From assembly GCA_020055645.1 (NCBI GenBank), contig CM034546.1:39494001-39558000 (forward strand): a stretch of 64,000 bases of DNA, given 5' to 3'. Made by a program: the position numbers and the translations under genes. Each line of letters starts with the position of its first letter. Position 1 is the stretch's first letter. The notes under the pieces were generated by a model, which had not been told where the DNA came from, did not search any database, and worked only from the letters and a program-made list of their open reading frames with translations. Source of the DNA: Tomocerus qinae (lineage: Eukaryota > Arthropoda > Collembola > Entomobryomorpha > Tomoceridae). This document shows positions 31,398 through 43,539 of the stretch, piece by piece.

Positions 31398-32518
31398 AGG
31401 GTAAAGGTTTATGGGTAAATAGAAAAAGGTTTTTAGTCAATAAAAAAAGGGCTTTTAGTAAATAGTCCAACGGTCCATAAAAAGAAGTAACTGGGTCAAT
31501 AAAAAAAAGTACGAAAGTCAATAGAAAGAGTACAAAGGTCAATACTTAGAATGATTTTATTTAGTCAATATTAAATCACAATTATAATAACAAATGAGAA
31601 CTTTGAATGAGTTTTATAGTTAGTCAAAATTAAATCAACATTTAATTAAGTATTTAAATTAGACAATAACATTGTATCATATGAGTTAAACTTAAGTTAT
31701 GAGTTAAATTCACGGTTTCACCAGAGCTTTGGTAATTCCTGGAGGTCTTCCTGTTTTCCTTTTCACGCTAACAGGTATCTGTTTAGCCCTTGCGGGAAAT
31801 GTATGTACTTTTCTCATGCTAGCAATTCCAATTATGTTTGCACATAGTTTTTTTGATAAATTGGACAAGTACATATTGAATCCCGAAAAATTTTCGATGT
31901 TGAATATAACCTGCCATCTAGAAGTTTCGGATAACGGGAAATCGTTAAATTTTGTCCACATCGTTCGGAATTTGTGTCTGTTTCTGAATTACTGGAGTCG
32001 TAAATAAGCTGAGAAGACATTTTTTAAAGCTAACAGTCAGCCCAGACTGCCTTAACACAAATGAAATAATTCAATAGCATAGGTAAGCTCTTATCTACAA
32101 TTGATAAGAAGTTCATGCAAGGTACTTTACACATCTTATTATATTATAGGAATCGTATGACTAAGAACTCGACCTATGCCTCGACGTATGCAGCCAAGAG
32201 TAGGTTTAATAACTCATATACTCAAGTTTAACTCATAAATGATACAATGTTATTGTCTAATTTAAATACTTAATTAAATGTTGATTTAATTTTGATTAAC
32301 TATAAAACTCATTCAAAGTTCTCATTTGTTATTATAATTGTGATTTAATATTGACTAAATAAAATCATCTAAGTATTGACCTTTGTACTCTTTTTATTGA
32401 CTTTCGTACTTTTTTTTATTGACCCAGTTACTTCTTTTTATGGACCGTTGGACTATTTACTAAAAGCCCTTTTTTATTGACTAAAAACCTTTTTCTATTT
32501 ACCCGGTGAACCCTATCC
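31398..32518 (-). mobile_element. Mutator-like (MULE) element with ~310-bp terminal inverted repeats
   Basis: About 31398-31715 and 32205-32518 are long inverted repeats, nearly identical through many AAAAAGG / GGTCAATA words. The element is flanked by an identical 8-mer TATATAAA (31390-31397 and 32519-32526). The middle encodes, on the minus strand, a broken SWIM-type zinc finger (CTCPIYQKNYV, then after a frameshift a C-x-N in place of C-x-H) and a basic KRKTGRPPGITKAL tail. Both are typical of the C-terminus of MULE transposases. The rest of the transposase is gone. Confidence 0.8.
31710..32020 (-). pseudogene. MULE transposase C-terminal remnant (SWIM zinc finger)
   Basis: Two overlapping minus-strand frames (32020-31832 and 31961-31710) together cover a SWIM-like finger and the following basic tail. 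A frameshift near 31850 and loss of the final His of the finger show that it is dead. The family is known from CxCxnCxH SWIM motifs in Mutator transposases. Confidence 0.7.
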
Positions 32519-32526
32519 TATATAAA

Positions 32527-32800
32527 ATGGTAATTGTTTTTAGTTTTAAAGTTAATTGGCGTTTTTAAACTAATTTAACCAGTTCAGTTAAGTCAGTCAC
32601 CGATGTAATACGTGTAAAGATAATGGATTAGTTGTGGCGGTGTATCAAGTACGTAATCAATCATCAGAAAATAATTTGAATGGTGAGGTAATGCGTCAGG
32701 AGCAATAAAAGTTAAACATGTACAGTAAATCATGAGATCATACACTGTCCAAACAAACAAACTATCTAATCTTTGCACTGTTTATTTAAAATCTCCTCAT
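32527..32800. other. Intergenic, upstream of the subtilase
   Basis: AT-rich with no gene. It leads into the TATA element at 32813. Confidence 0.4.
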
Positions 32801-32812
32801 TCTTCATCGCTG

Positions 32813-32822
32813 TATATAAAAG
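32813..32822 (+). promoter_or_regulatory. TATA box of the subtilase gene
   Basis: TATATAAAAG, 72 bp upstream of the ATG at 32894. This places the transcription start near 32843, which fits a short leader. Confidence 0.7.
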
Positions 32823-32893
32823 GATATATTAAACATTATTACTTCACATACTGAACTGATTTACCTTTCTATACCGATTGCCAAACTTTGAAA

Positions 32894-34663
32894 ATGACGA
32901 AAATCATATTTTGTAAGCTACTATTTCTAAGTTTTGTTGTTTTCGTCAATACTTCAAAAATAGGAGACTCTGTTTTGAAATCCTTTCAATCAGAGGAGAA
33001 ATTTAATATTATGGTGGATTTGGTTTCTCCTGAAAACATTCTACGTAATTTGAACCTAACCTACGTAACAACTCGTGAACAGCAAATAGAGATTGTGGTT
33101 ACTTCACTGAAATCGCATTCAAGTTCATCTCAAACCAACGCAATAAAACTATTAGACAACCACAGAGTAAATTACCAAACTTTTTGGATCTCCAACCAAA
33201 TTTTTATCAAAGGTGCAAATTATTCCGTAGTGCAGTTGTTGAGTGAAGATCCACAAGTTGTAAACATAGGGCCAAAAACTATAATAAGATTTGGTCCGTT
33301 CGAAATAGTTGCAACAAATCCAAAGCAAGCTAATCAATCAATTCAGTGGGGTGTATCAAAAATTGGTGCTCCGGACGTGTGGAATTCATATAAAAATAGA
33401 GGAAATGGAGTTGTGGTCGGTGCCATAGATTCTGGAGTTAGATATACTCACGTAGAATTAAGAGATAATTACCGAAACGAATACGGTTGGGCGAATTTTG
33501 CTGATTACTCAATTCATAATACTCCTTTTGATGACAATGGACACGGAACACACACAATGGCAACAATCGTTGGACAAAACGGAATTGGAGTAGCCCCAGG
33601 TGCGGAATGGATTGCATGCAGAGGTTGTTTTAATTATGGGGACTTGTTTGTCTGCAACCAAAATAATCTTCTGGGATGTGCCCAATTTATGCTGTGTCCA
33701 AGTGGTAACGTAACAAATTGTCAATCCCCCCACATTATTTCCAATAGCTGGGGAAGTGGACAGAATGACAAATTTTTTAACATTGTCATACAAGCCTGGA
33801 TTGCCGCAGGTATAGTTCCTGTCTTTTCGATTGGCAACGACGGAGGTCAAGGATGTTTTTCAGCAAGCTCACCAGGGGATCAATTCGAAAATTTGCTCAG
33901 CGTGGGCTCTACTACAATATACGATACTTTGTCCGAATTCTCTAGCCGAGGTCCAAGGAAGATAGATATAGGTAATAGGTTAATCTGGAAGAGTAATAGT
34001 GTGGATGGGACGACGATAGTATGGAGATGCAACAGCGACATTTCCAAATACAATTAAAACCTACCGTTGAGCTTTTGAATTAATTGGCGCCTCCTACTAC
34101 ATAATATATGTCTCATTGAATCACATTACCAATACCCAATTTATGTTTAAAATATGTTAACTCCCGCCCAACCAAAGTCATCATAACGTTGTTTCCACTA
34201 AGTGCATAGCTCTTAACATTGTATACCTGTGGGCTGCCGAGGTCCAACTAACGTTCCAGGAATAATAAAACCCTTCATTACAGCACCAGGTGATGAAATT
34301 TATTCGGCATCTACTTTCAGTGACAAGAGTTATATCACAATGAAAGGATCGAGTATGGCTACCCCTCATGTTGCTGGTGCAGTTGCTCTACTTCTGTCTG
34401 ACATGCCAATTCGACAATCTTCTTATGACAACTTACTAAGTTCAATCAGCAAAGGTGCAAAAACTACGGGATTAACTCTCCCAAGTTTGAATTGCAATGG
34501 TAATAATAATACCCACTATCCAAACAATGCATTTGGACACGGTCGGCTAGATATTGTTGCAGCCCTTAAAGAGTGGCGCCAAACAAGGTCTTCGTCTCCT
34601 AAAAGGGATTCATTAGTTCTTCCTGTGTTTTCAATGGTTATGCTTATTTTTTTCATGAGATAA
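32894..34663 (+). CDS. Secreted subtilisin-like serine endopeptidase (S8), two exons
   Basis: Exons 32894-33950 and 34242-34663 join in frame (phase 1) to give 492 aa. A TTG six bases before the ATG is in frame but not needed. Order: signal peptide (about 1-22); an I9-like propeptide (about 30-130); and an S8 catalytic domain with Asp (AIDSGV, about 179), His (NGHGTHT, about 217), oxyanion Asn region (SIGNDGG), and Ser (GSSMATPHVAG, about 390), so the triad is complete. The FSSRGPTNVPG word is restored only by splicing from 33950 to 34242. Several Cys sit in an insertion typical of animal extracellular subtilases. The C-terminus (SLVLPVFSMVMLIFF) is hydrophobic and could be a GPI-anchor signal. 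Likely role: digestion or defence outside the cell; substrate unknown. The intron (291 bp) has a non-consensus donor GTCCAA and carries the same 12-bp word at both ends. Confidence 0.88.
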
Positions 34664-34707
34664 ACTTTGTTTTTCTAAATAATCTTTAGTTGTGTGTACG
34701 TGTATTC

Positions 34708-34713
34708 AATAAA
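34708..34713 (+). terminator. Polyadenylation signal AATAAA of the subtilase
   Basis: AATAAA about 45 nt after the stop codon at 34661-34663. Confidence 0.65.
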
Positions 34714-35176
34714 ACCAAATCTAAGCAGCAATTCATTCTTTTGTTAATTTATTCACATTTTAATATGGCAGAGGAGGCCAATTGAGTTTTACTTTTAAGT
34801 TCCTATATATTATTACATCTAATCATCATACACATACGCCTTATCAAATTTTTCACCGGCTTTATATTAAACAATACCACACAGGATGTTTCTACAGATA
34901 GCATGATTCAACCACGCGGGTTAGATAAACACATTATTTATTGGATTGGTATGTAAACACTGTCATCACATGATAAATAAATTATTCATTGAACCTTGCA
35001 TCTGAAGTCAAGGACGTATTTAGGGGGGGTGCTAGGGTGCTTAAGCACCCCCTTAAAATTTTGAAAACACACTAGATATAATCGTGTTATCACCATTTAG
35101 TTACTATTTCATTATTTAACCCCAAATTGTGAGGAACATATTTTTGATATAATAAGCCACGGCCACAATTACATAG

Positions 35177-35246
35177 CGTCTGCTTAATATTACAATGTAA
35201 CAAGCCATTTTATCATGGCGTGTTACATTGTAATATTAAGCAGACG
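35177..35246. repeat. Long hairpin inside the MITE
   Basis: Two 26-base arms are perfect inverted copies, extended inward by GCCAT/ATGGC around TTTATC, giving a ~31-bp stem with a tiny loop. It could be a nested palindromic insertion or a precursor-like RNA hairpin. Confidence 0.8.
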
Positions 35247-35265
35247 ATGTGTATCTTATTTCCGA

Positions 35266-35395
35266 GCATTTTCGAATCTGTTTGAGCATTTATTAATACG
35301 TTCGAGCGCTTACGAAAAAAGCGCTTTCGAATTGTTTGAGCGCTTTCGAAAATATTCAAGCCCTTTCGAAGATGGTCGACCATTTTCGAATTCTT
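35266..35395 (+). repeat. Degenerate ~20-bp tandem repeat with TTTCGAA
   Basis: About six units built on TTTGAGCGCTTTCGAA, each with self-complementary AGCGCT and TTCGAA words. Confidence 0.6.
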
Positions 35396-35769
35396 TTTTC
35401 CTCTATTGAACTTTGAGATTATCTTATAATATTATATGGATACAAAAGGAAATGTATCAAGCAATTTAATTGGCCCCTTATGAAATGAGGTTTTCTTTTT
35501 AAAACACTTAAAATTAAATCTGCCAAACTGAGTGGATGATGATGACAGTTAAATCCCGTATTTAGAAGGGGTAATGCAACCACTCCCTCTAAATCTCGAA
35601 AGTGGATTTTTGTAAAAGAAGATTGTTGAAATTCAAAAATTTTTTCGCGCGAAAATATCTTGTTTTTGCCAATATATTGTGGCGTTCTTATTTGTATGAC
35701 TTATGCAGTACCCATTTTAGAAATTAGCACCCCCTTGATTCAATTTCTAGATACGCCCTTGTCTGAAGT

Positions 35770-36540
35770 AACGACTACTATCTAACTATACTCAAGTGAA
35801 GTTTACCAAACTTTTCCACTCTATATATGTATTGGTATATAGTTGATTTAGTTGTATTAAATATTCCTTTTAGTCAATGAATCAATAGGATGTTACAATT
35901 TTAAACGGATATGGTTGCATACACAAATGTAAATTGAAAGTACTTATGACTACTGCTATATGCTATATTCGTCGGACATGGTTACAGTTTAATGTGAGCT
36001 CACCTAATCATACCACTATATATCATATATATATCATCTATATATATCATCCTACCACTATGCAAATATAGCCAAAAAATTTCCCATCAAAACTTATACA
36101 ATAACGAAAGATTATTACACTCGGCATAAATAGCCTACGAGTACATCAAATATATTTGTAACCTGCGTATGCAAACAGTACTATTATATTTAGACAAAAT
36201 TTGTAATGTTGGCAAATAATATTACAATGATAACTATGTGCATTATATTAGTCATTATATTATACGATATCTGTTTGAGGCTTATCTTAGCATTGGAACA
36301 ATAATAGTATTTAGCCTTCCACTATGTAAAGTACTTTGGATTTTGGCTTTAGCTGCATCAATATAATTTCTACATGGAACGGTTCAATAACTTCCTCTAT
36401 AAGTATATACGTAGTTTCTGTCTTTTTTTGTTCCGGCAGACTGCATAAAGGATAAATACTTATACTTTGTGTACTCTAGCCAGACGCGTCAAATGAGGTT
36501 AATTATAGTTTCGTATCAGTGAATGTATTTTCTGCATTCT
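35770..36540. other. AT-rich intergenic with ATATC microsatellite
   Basis: An impure (ATATATC)n tract lies at 36015-36052. No gene seen. Confidence 0.5.
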
Positions 36541-36576
36541 TCAACGCTTTACTCACGTGTAGTGATCATAAAAGTG

Positions 36577-38088
36577 TCAAAGTTGTGAAAACAATAACCT
36601 TTCCGTAATGGATCGTTTATTTTTCAGTTGATATTGTCCCATTTGTCCCGCATCATCATTTTGGGAGAGATATAAGAATGCTACACGTGTATTGATAAAT
36701 TTGGATGAATGGGAATGCATGAGTGCCCCTTGCTGAAGAAGAAGAATGACCAAAATTATCAAGGTGACGAATAAGAATGGCATTGTGAGTTAGAGTGGCA
36801 TTTCTATCATTCCTGTCATTTTGATGGATCCACAAATGCTAAAAACTCCAAGACACTGTGCTGCAACTATTAGAGTCGGCATAATGATAGAAATGTGGTG
36901 ATTGATGTACATGTTTTGTATCTTGAGCTGATTAAACATTTTAATGTTTTCAGATATGTCGTTGAATTCGGATATCCTTTTCGTCCAGTAGTTGACATAT
37001 TGAATGTAAAAGCAACCGAGAAGAATGTAAATGCTAGAAGGTGCCATAAAAGTTAATGCTAGATAAAATGTAATGCTCCCATTTATCAGCTGCCGTATTA
37101 TTTGCTCCAGTATTGAGGACGTTTCTCTTGGATTGCTAGATGTGAATACAGTCGGTATGAAATTTTCGGCGTATGTCAGTTTGACATAGCAACATACATT
37201 GAGGCCATTAAAGCAAGTAATAATTGCATTGGTATATTGACCACCATAAATATTTCAACGACAGATGGATATTTGTTCTTTTTCTTCGTCATTCCAATAT
37301 CATTTTCAATTTCTGTGGAAAATTTAACAAAAAATCATTTTTAGCAATTTTTACATCTATATTTACCTATGTTAAGATATGAAAAGTCGGTTGATTGATT
37401 TCTAACATAAAATTACATATAATTATACCATACCAAATCTAAATGTTTGGTATATTTATGCCCATACAGTAATTCCATGATTCGTACCAAATCGGTGTTA
37501 TTTTTCTAATTTTTTAAAGTTACTTTACGTGTATAATTGAAAACTATCTTGAATTACTTTTATCGCAACATTTACCACGGACAACGGTTTAATATATATT
37601 TTTTAATTAAAGGCCATGATAACACTTCAATAGAAATGCTCCATCACATTGCTCGTATTTTTAGTATCGAACAATTTAAATTGATTGACTAGGTTAATTA
37701 TTTTTCATTAAATTTTTTACCCGTAAACTTTTTATCCAAAAGAATCACGGAATTTATCAGAGCTGTCACCCGTAGTCGCAGCTCAAAAGTGTAACATTTG
37801 ATGCAACAGAGAGAGAAAGTGTAGCCATTGCGGAAGGAAGCATTAACATTGCCTCCGGATAATTTATTATTTCGCCGGTATTTGTGTAGTGAACAATCAA
37901 TTCAATGAGATAAAGGAAAAAAGAAAGTTCAGTAGAGCTCCGATTACCCAAGAGACTATTTTCCATTTCTTCTGACTGAAACATAAAACGTGGGATTTTG
38001 AATTCCATTGGAAAGGTATAAATCCCGAATTACCAAACAAAGAACCCATAGGCCACCCAATAACTGAGTACATTGAATCAGTTATCAT
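36577..38088 (-). pseudogene. Gustatory receptor pseudogene C
   Basis: Near full-length relative of the GR at 43540-44798. Exon 1 (38088 to about 37766) starts MITDSMYSVIGWP and has the shared FGNSGFIPFQWNSKSH and LSVASNVTLL words, but changes frame near 37900-38008. Exon 2 (about 37316-36577) contains matches such as YVNYWTKRISEFNDISENIK and QLKIQNMYINHHISIIMPT in one frame (37047-36790), then a stop after GMIEMPL and a shift to another frame (FVTLIILVILLLQQGALMHS). At least three frame breaks are visible, so it is not functional. Confidence 0.85.
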
Positions 38089-38099
38089 AATTGTTTAGT

Positions 38100-40570
38100 G
38101 TTTGCCACAAAACTGTTTGTGGAATTTAAAATATTGCCAATTATTTAAAAAAAACGTAATACAGTGTATTATAGAAAATGTCAATTTATCAAAGAGCACT
38201 GATGAGCCCTGCTACAACAATTTGATTTTAACATTTACCTATTGAACCAAGCAGCACAGTCATTATAATGACGACTATATGTGACGATGAAGAAAATAAA
38301 AAACTGCATACTATAAATAAATACATAGACAGTGGAGTGGGATAGTTGGATTAGGTCTGTGAACTGTCGTATTTCGCCACAATTGTAATAATCATAATCG
38401 TTATCGATTATATTGGATGCTAAACTGAACTAGTGTGAAAATGACAATTAAATTGGTACAACGAGTTTCAACAACATTTTTTGTTGATTTCTACAAAGAT
38501 AATTTTTGACGCAGTGTCGCATGTCGGCGGCGTTGAAACTATTAACACTATTAGTTATTTTTCTTGGGAAACGTTGTGTCACTTTGAAATATTTAAAAGC
38601 ATTTACCTTGGCTATGTAAATAGTTTTTTATTCAGACACAAAAAAGGTTGGCCTGTAAGGCATTATTTGTAGCTCATCTTAGGTACATAATTGAAATTGT
38701 TCACGTCGTTATATTCTATTGTTCACATCCACATGGCTGTTATTATGGTGGCCAAATTGTTAGATGGACATGTACAATCTCCAAATTCAAACGATGCAGA
38801 AAATAGTAAGCAAGGCTAGTATTTATTATTGTTTGCAAATATTTAAGTGATGACTATGTAGGTAGGTTTTACAATTTCAAGTATATATCAGATTTAGATA
38901 TATAAGTATTGACATGTATGTAATTTACATTCTTTGTTTCTTTCTACCACATCTATACTCATAGTTACCCTAATTTGCACGTGCACTGTTGTATTAATAT
39001 TTTAAATGAGTAAATCGGCACCTTTTGTAAGTACCCAAGAGTTTTCTACGTCGCACTAGCGCCCGTTATTATTTCAATTCGCCTCAGCAAATTTTATATT
39101 ATAATCAAAAAGCCCTATGACACTTTTGACATGTCAATGACAATAACAATTATTATAAAATTGGTTTCAGGAATCGTCTACTTTTAATTTGCTTACCGAT
39201 ATTTATTACTGTTATTTTATCTGGTATGAATAAATTTAGTTTGCAACAAAGTTAAAATTTTGAAAATACAAATAATTTGTTAATATGGAAATTTGATTTG
39301 ATTTGAACAAGCGATTTTGTACACTTGAAACCTTTAACACTTAACACTAATATAATAGCCACATCCTCGGCTAATTTATGCTATTATACATTTCCTAGAA
39401 AAAAGTGAGACAATCATTTTGCTCCTACTCAATGGAGTTATATATACTATGCTGAAAATAAACAGTATGATGAACTGAACTGATTTCTTGCATCATGTCC
39501 TAGATGAACCGGATGAACATGGTTACGTAATACAGATAAAAATACGCGTAGTACAAACTACTTGCGGTTTCCGCATTTCCATTTCTTGTAAGTCTGTAGT
39601 CTGTCTGGTTTACAAACAGGAATTTGCTTCAAATGCAGAGTACACTTGTACAGTGTGTCAGTAAATATAAAATATATGCTTGAGTATTACATTTCTGAAC
39701 CACATTTATTCTGATTGATTCAATTTTAATGCCTCACTAATTGAAAACAATCCGTGAAATGCTGAAATATTTCAGATCAGACAAATAATGTTGTCGACGA
39801 AACAATTAACATGTAATAGCCAAATATAGCAATGTAAAGTTTTCTTGGAATTCGATGTCATAAATTTATACTTACTTTACATGAAACTATTTCCCTATTT
39901 AATTTTTGTCTCTTCTCATAAAGAAGTAAGTTGCTGCCGTTTATTAAATTTAAACTCTATGATACTACTTAAACTGTCATTGTAATGTTTTCTATTAGTC
40001 ATAGACCTCAGACTTGATTGATTTTAGATATCTTTTCTTTAAATAAATGGTCGACATTCAAAGTTGAGTAATATTGGAAATTTTGTAACTAGTACAACTA
40101 CCAAGGTATCAAAGTACTGTACTACAATATCGAAAATATTACAAATAATGTGCGTAAGAAATACATGATATTATTATGTAAACATTTGTGAAGCTATAAA
40201 GATAAGAATAAAATGATAGCACCCACTAATAAATGTGATACACTCGGTTTAATATAAAACAGATTGCAATTGTTTGAAGATTTTGAACGGATGATTAAGT
40301 TGAAGTTATGAGATCATGGAATGATATGTATGACATAGTGTTCAGCGTTAGGCAGTCATGTTTACGTAGCAGTATTTGCGTATTTACAAATATCATACTT
40401 TTATTTATTTAGTTTTTATCTGCATTACGAAAGACGTACATAAATTTATTACATAAAAGAAATGAACAATATTTTATGTACAAGTAGTTTAGAATAAGAA
40501 TCAAGAAATGAAAAGGATGATAGTATATTATGTAGTGTCGCAAATTCGAAAAAGATATTGCACTACTCAA
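38100..40570. other. Gene-free AT-rich region
   Basis: Upstream of GR pseudogene C. No protein-like ORF, RNA gene or clear repeat was recognised. Confidence 0.45.
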
Positions 40571-40577
40571 TTGTGAA

Positions 40578-40583
40578 TTTATT
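40578..40583 (-). terminator. Polyadenylation signal of the small secreted gene
   Basis: AATAAA on the minus strand (TTTATT on plus), about 60 nt after the stop at 40644. Confidence 0.6.
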
Positions 40584-40643
40584 TTATACCATACTAAATA
40601 ATTCTTGTATATTAAATTAATGACAATTTTGCGATTTTCTTAA

Positions 40644-41264
40644 TCATTCATAATCATATCCGTTATCTCTTTCACCCCTAAATTTATTTACTACTTTATT
40701 GTATGTATTCTTGAAGAAATGTCCAACTTTTTTGTACCATGGAACTTTGCCTGTTTCAACTGCTCGTTCAGTAGTCCTATCCCCACGTCCAGTTACGTAT
40801 TCCACTTCTCGGGTCACATCCGGTTCCCTTCCATTTGGATTTGGTTGGCGATTACCCCCACGGTTTCCATAGTTAGGTGTGGTTCGGGGAGGGTCAGTTA
40901 AATGTTCTAGTTCCCACCTGTTTCTACCTTGATCTTGGTCACCTTCGACATTTTCGTCTTCGTCTCCTGGAAATGCTGGAAATTTGGGAGGACCTTGTGC
41001 GGCTGGAGATCTTCGGACCACGTCATTTCTATCGTAAACATCCTGCACATTCACGACTCATTTATATTTCTGAATATTTTTTTTAATTATTAGCTTATTA
41101 GCAAATTAGCTTTCTAAAATTCCTAGACTATAGATGAATACTAGTTAATATTTACACTATGTACTGATAATTAAGCCTACCCGATAAATTCTTCCGTCGA
41201 TTCCAACATGATTGACAATAAATAAAACGCTTGAAATGAAAAATAATTTTACGACGAAGCCCAT
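40644..41264 (-). CDS. Small secreted protein with cationic amphipathic C-terminus, two exons
   Basis: Exon 1 (41264-41181, 28 codons) encodes a signal peptide, MGFVVKLFFISSVLFIVN. A phase-0 intron (41180-41043; donor GTAGGC, acceptor TGTGCAG) joins it to exon 2 (41042-40644), giving 160 aa. After the signal peptide come a dibasic RR site, a Pro-rich stretch (SPAAQGPPKFPAFP), an acidic stretch (DEDENVEGDQDQ), an RGG-like Gly/Asn/Arg-rich middle, and a C-terminal segment of alternating basic and hydrophobic residues (WYKKVGHFFKNTYNKVVNKF) before an acidic end. The layout resembles precursors in which an acidic pro-region neutralises a cationic helix, as in some antimicrobial peptides or extracellular-matrix proteins. 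Function unknown and no homologue recognised. It stands alone, with no sequence-related copy in the window. Confidence 0.7.
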
Positions 41265-43500
41265 TGCTGCTAAATGGATTTTAGGAACCGAAGTTGAATA
41301 TACAACCAAATAAAACAGCGAACAATATTATTAATTGAAGTTTAAGTACGGGAATAGTAAATATTTTATTGAAGTTATTACAACGAGGAAAGCCAACAAA
41401 TGAGTAAATGAAATGGAATCAAAGAATAAACTTTTATAGGGATAATAGCTTTATAAAATTAAATAAATTGGTTTTCCTTGTGAAGTGAAATTAAAGGTGA
41501 TTTCATATAATCCATTTTAATAATTGGTGTCTGCACAATGTCAACAATAATAATATGGCAAAATTGGTATAAAGGGATTCTATCCCAACACGTCAAAAGA
41601 CATATCGACAATGTCAAGCATTTATCAATTAATAAATTCCTTCCTTAATATAATTCCTTGGGTATAATACTAGCATTCTTGCATTTCTTATACAAAATTC
41701 TGCACCGCTCTGAAAATTAACCGGGAATTCAATATGGAATTAGTTAGGTACTATTCCCACAAAACTAAATATAAAATAACTAGCTACAGTTAATTAGCAC
41801 CCTTAGAAATGCCTATCATTGTATTGAAAAACTGGACATATTAATATGTAGAAATAATTTGCAGAAGCTATTGAATTGCTATCAGTGTATATATATAGCA
41901 AGAAATTTTTATTCTTAAGACACTAATAACATTTGAGCATTAATGATTGTATGGACAATAATATTTTGTATTTGTCATCCTCCCCTTATTGAAGTCTCGT
42001 ATTTATAATACCCTGTCAAAATTTCCCATTTATTCGAAATTTTATTTTATTGTTGATCCAATATTTGCAAATAGGCGAAAGGTTTTTTAGGCGAAATACA
42101 CATATTATTATTATTTTAGATATTGTCACAATATGCGGTTTGGTGCTTCCTTAGTGCTAAATTCGGTATCGAAAATATGCTATGAGAAAGCCACAACATA
42201 CTCATTTAATTTTCTAAATTGATTTCGGTCTATGATGAGTGTAAAGTGCAAATAGAGTACAAGTATAATAGAACTGAAAACTTTGTTGCACTTAAACTCA
42301 CCAAATAGTACAAGGAAAGTTTTCTATTTCCCGTCTGCAGTGCAGACTGTCGTACGTCGTAAGAAGGTAAGCGAAAGTGGTTATAATAATATGTAATTGG
42401 CATAACGAGTTTTTTCAATTCAGGTCTTTATGGTTTTGGTCATAGGTCATAACAGGATTGAATCCATTAAAAATTCATTAACAACTCTTGTAATATATTC
42501 TATACGTGGGCAGAATTTTCGAGAGTTAAGACAGTCGTTGTAAATAGGCTATAATCATTGTAGCTTAAATGGAAGTATCGCTTTTAATGTTATTTGTCAT
42601 CCAGGAATGATGCTGCGAATAAAAATAACTAATTTACCCAATTGTGATATGAGCCGCAGAATGAACATCAATAATATGTTTAAATGAATTCTTACTACAA
42701 AAGATATATTATAGCAGTAATGACTTCCTTTACTGTGTAATGATTCTTGAATATGAGTTTTCAAAACACCAGAAAGACTAAAGCGTAACAATTGGGATTA
42801 TATCGAAATATAAAACTCTGGAGCTGGAGAGTAAATTCATGTACTAGTTAAACTAATTATAGACATTTAATTTATAGTAAACCAATATCGAATATATTAT
42901 TTCCGTTCTTGGAAACTGTCATTAGGGGGAAACTAATAGCCAAAATCATACCCATGTAAGTCATTGTGGTTAGAGTTAACTCAATGAACTTATTGAACAG
43001 GTTTGCTCATTCTTATGGCTAAACTGTAAAGTTCTTTGAATAGAAGAGTCATATTATTTCTCATTTCCTTTCATTGTACTTAAATTATATGATAAGTTCA
43101 GAGTAATTCGTCTGCAGTACAAGTGGTATATTTCTTACTAATCCAGTGGCTTGGTATAAAATGGTAGCTACAGACATTATAATATCTCACTTTACTTCAT
43201 TTCTTTGGTACAATATTATCTTATTATAACAATATGCATGCAATTAGATGTCATAAGATATATTAAAATTATATACACATCTATTATAATTATTATAGTA
43301 TTAAATTAGCATAAATTCTTGAGAACAGAAATTTAACAGAAAACCTTTTATTAATTTTGCAATGATTTCGCCAACAAATTCGTCTAAAATTTTTACAAAA
43401 AATGCTAGTGATTTGATAATGCTAACAAACTATTAGCCATAGTACAATACTGTAAAGCTTATAATAAGTGTAATCGAATTTTGATTTTTTCAATATTGAT
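41265..43500. other. Gene-free AT-rich region
   Basis: Upstream of the small secreted gene and downstream of the intact GR. No gene or clear repeat recognised. Confidence 0.45.
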
Positions 43501-43516
43501 GGTAAGTTAACAAACA

Positions 43517-43522
43517 TTTATT
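43517..43522 (-). terminator. Polyadenylation signal of the intact GR
   Basis: AATAAA on the minus strand, about 20 nt after the stop at 43540. Confidence 0.6.
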
Positions 43523-43539
43523 AAAAATACGTTTTACGT

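Larger units (their letters stand above)
35009..35761. mobile_element. hAT-like MITE, 753 bp, 8-bp TSD
   Basis: Inverted ends (CAAGGACGTATTTAG at the left, CTAGATACGCCCTTG at the right) with adjacent poly-G/poly-C stretches. Flanked by perfect TCTGAAGT duplications (35001-35008 and 35762-35769). Contains a long hairpin (35177-35246) and a degenerate tandem array of TTTCGAA words (35266-35395). No transposase. A related left end lies at 19774. Confidence 0.9.

Noticed and set aside
35177-35246. A microRNA gene
   Set aside because: The hairpin is almost perfectly paired and sits inside a MITE, which fits a palindromic repeat better than a miRNA precursor with bulges.
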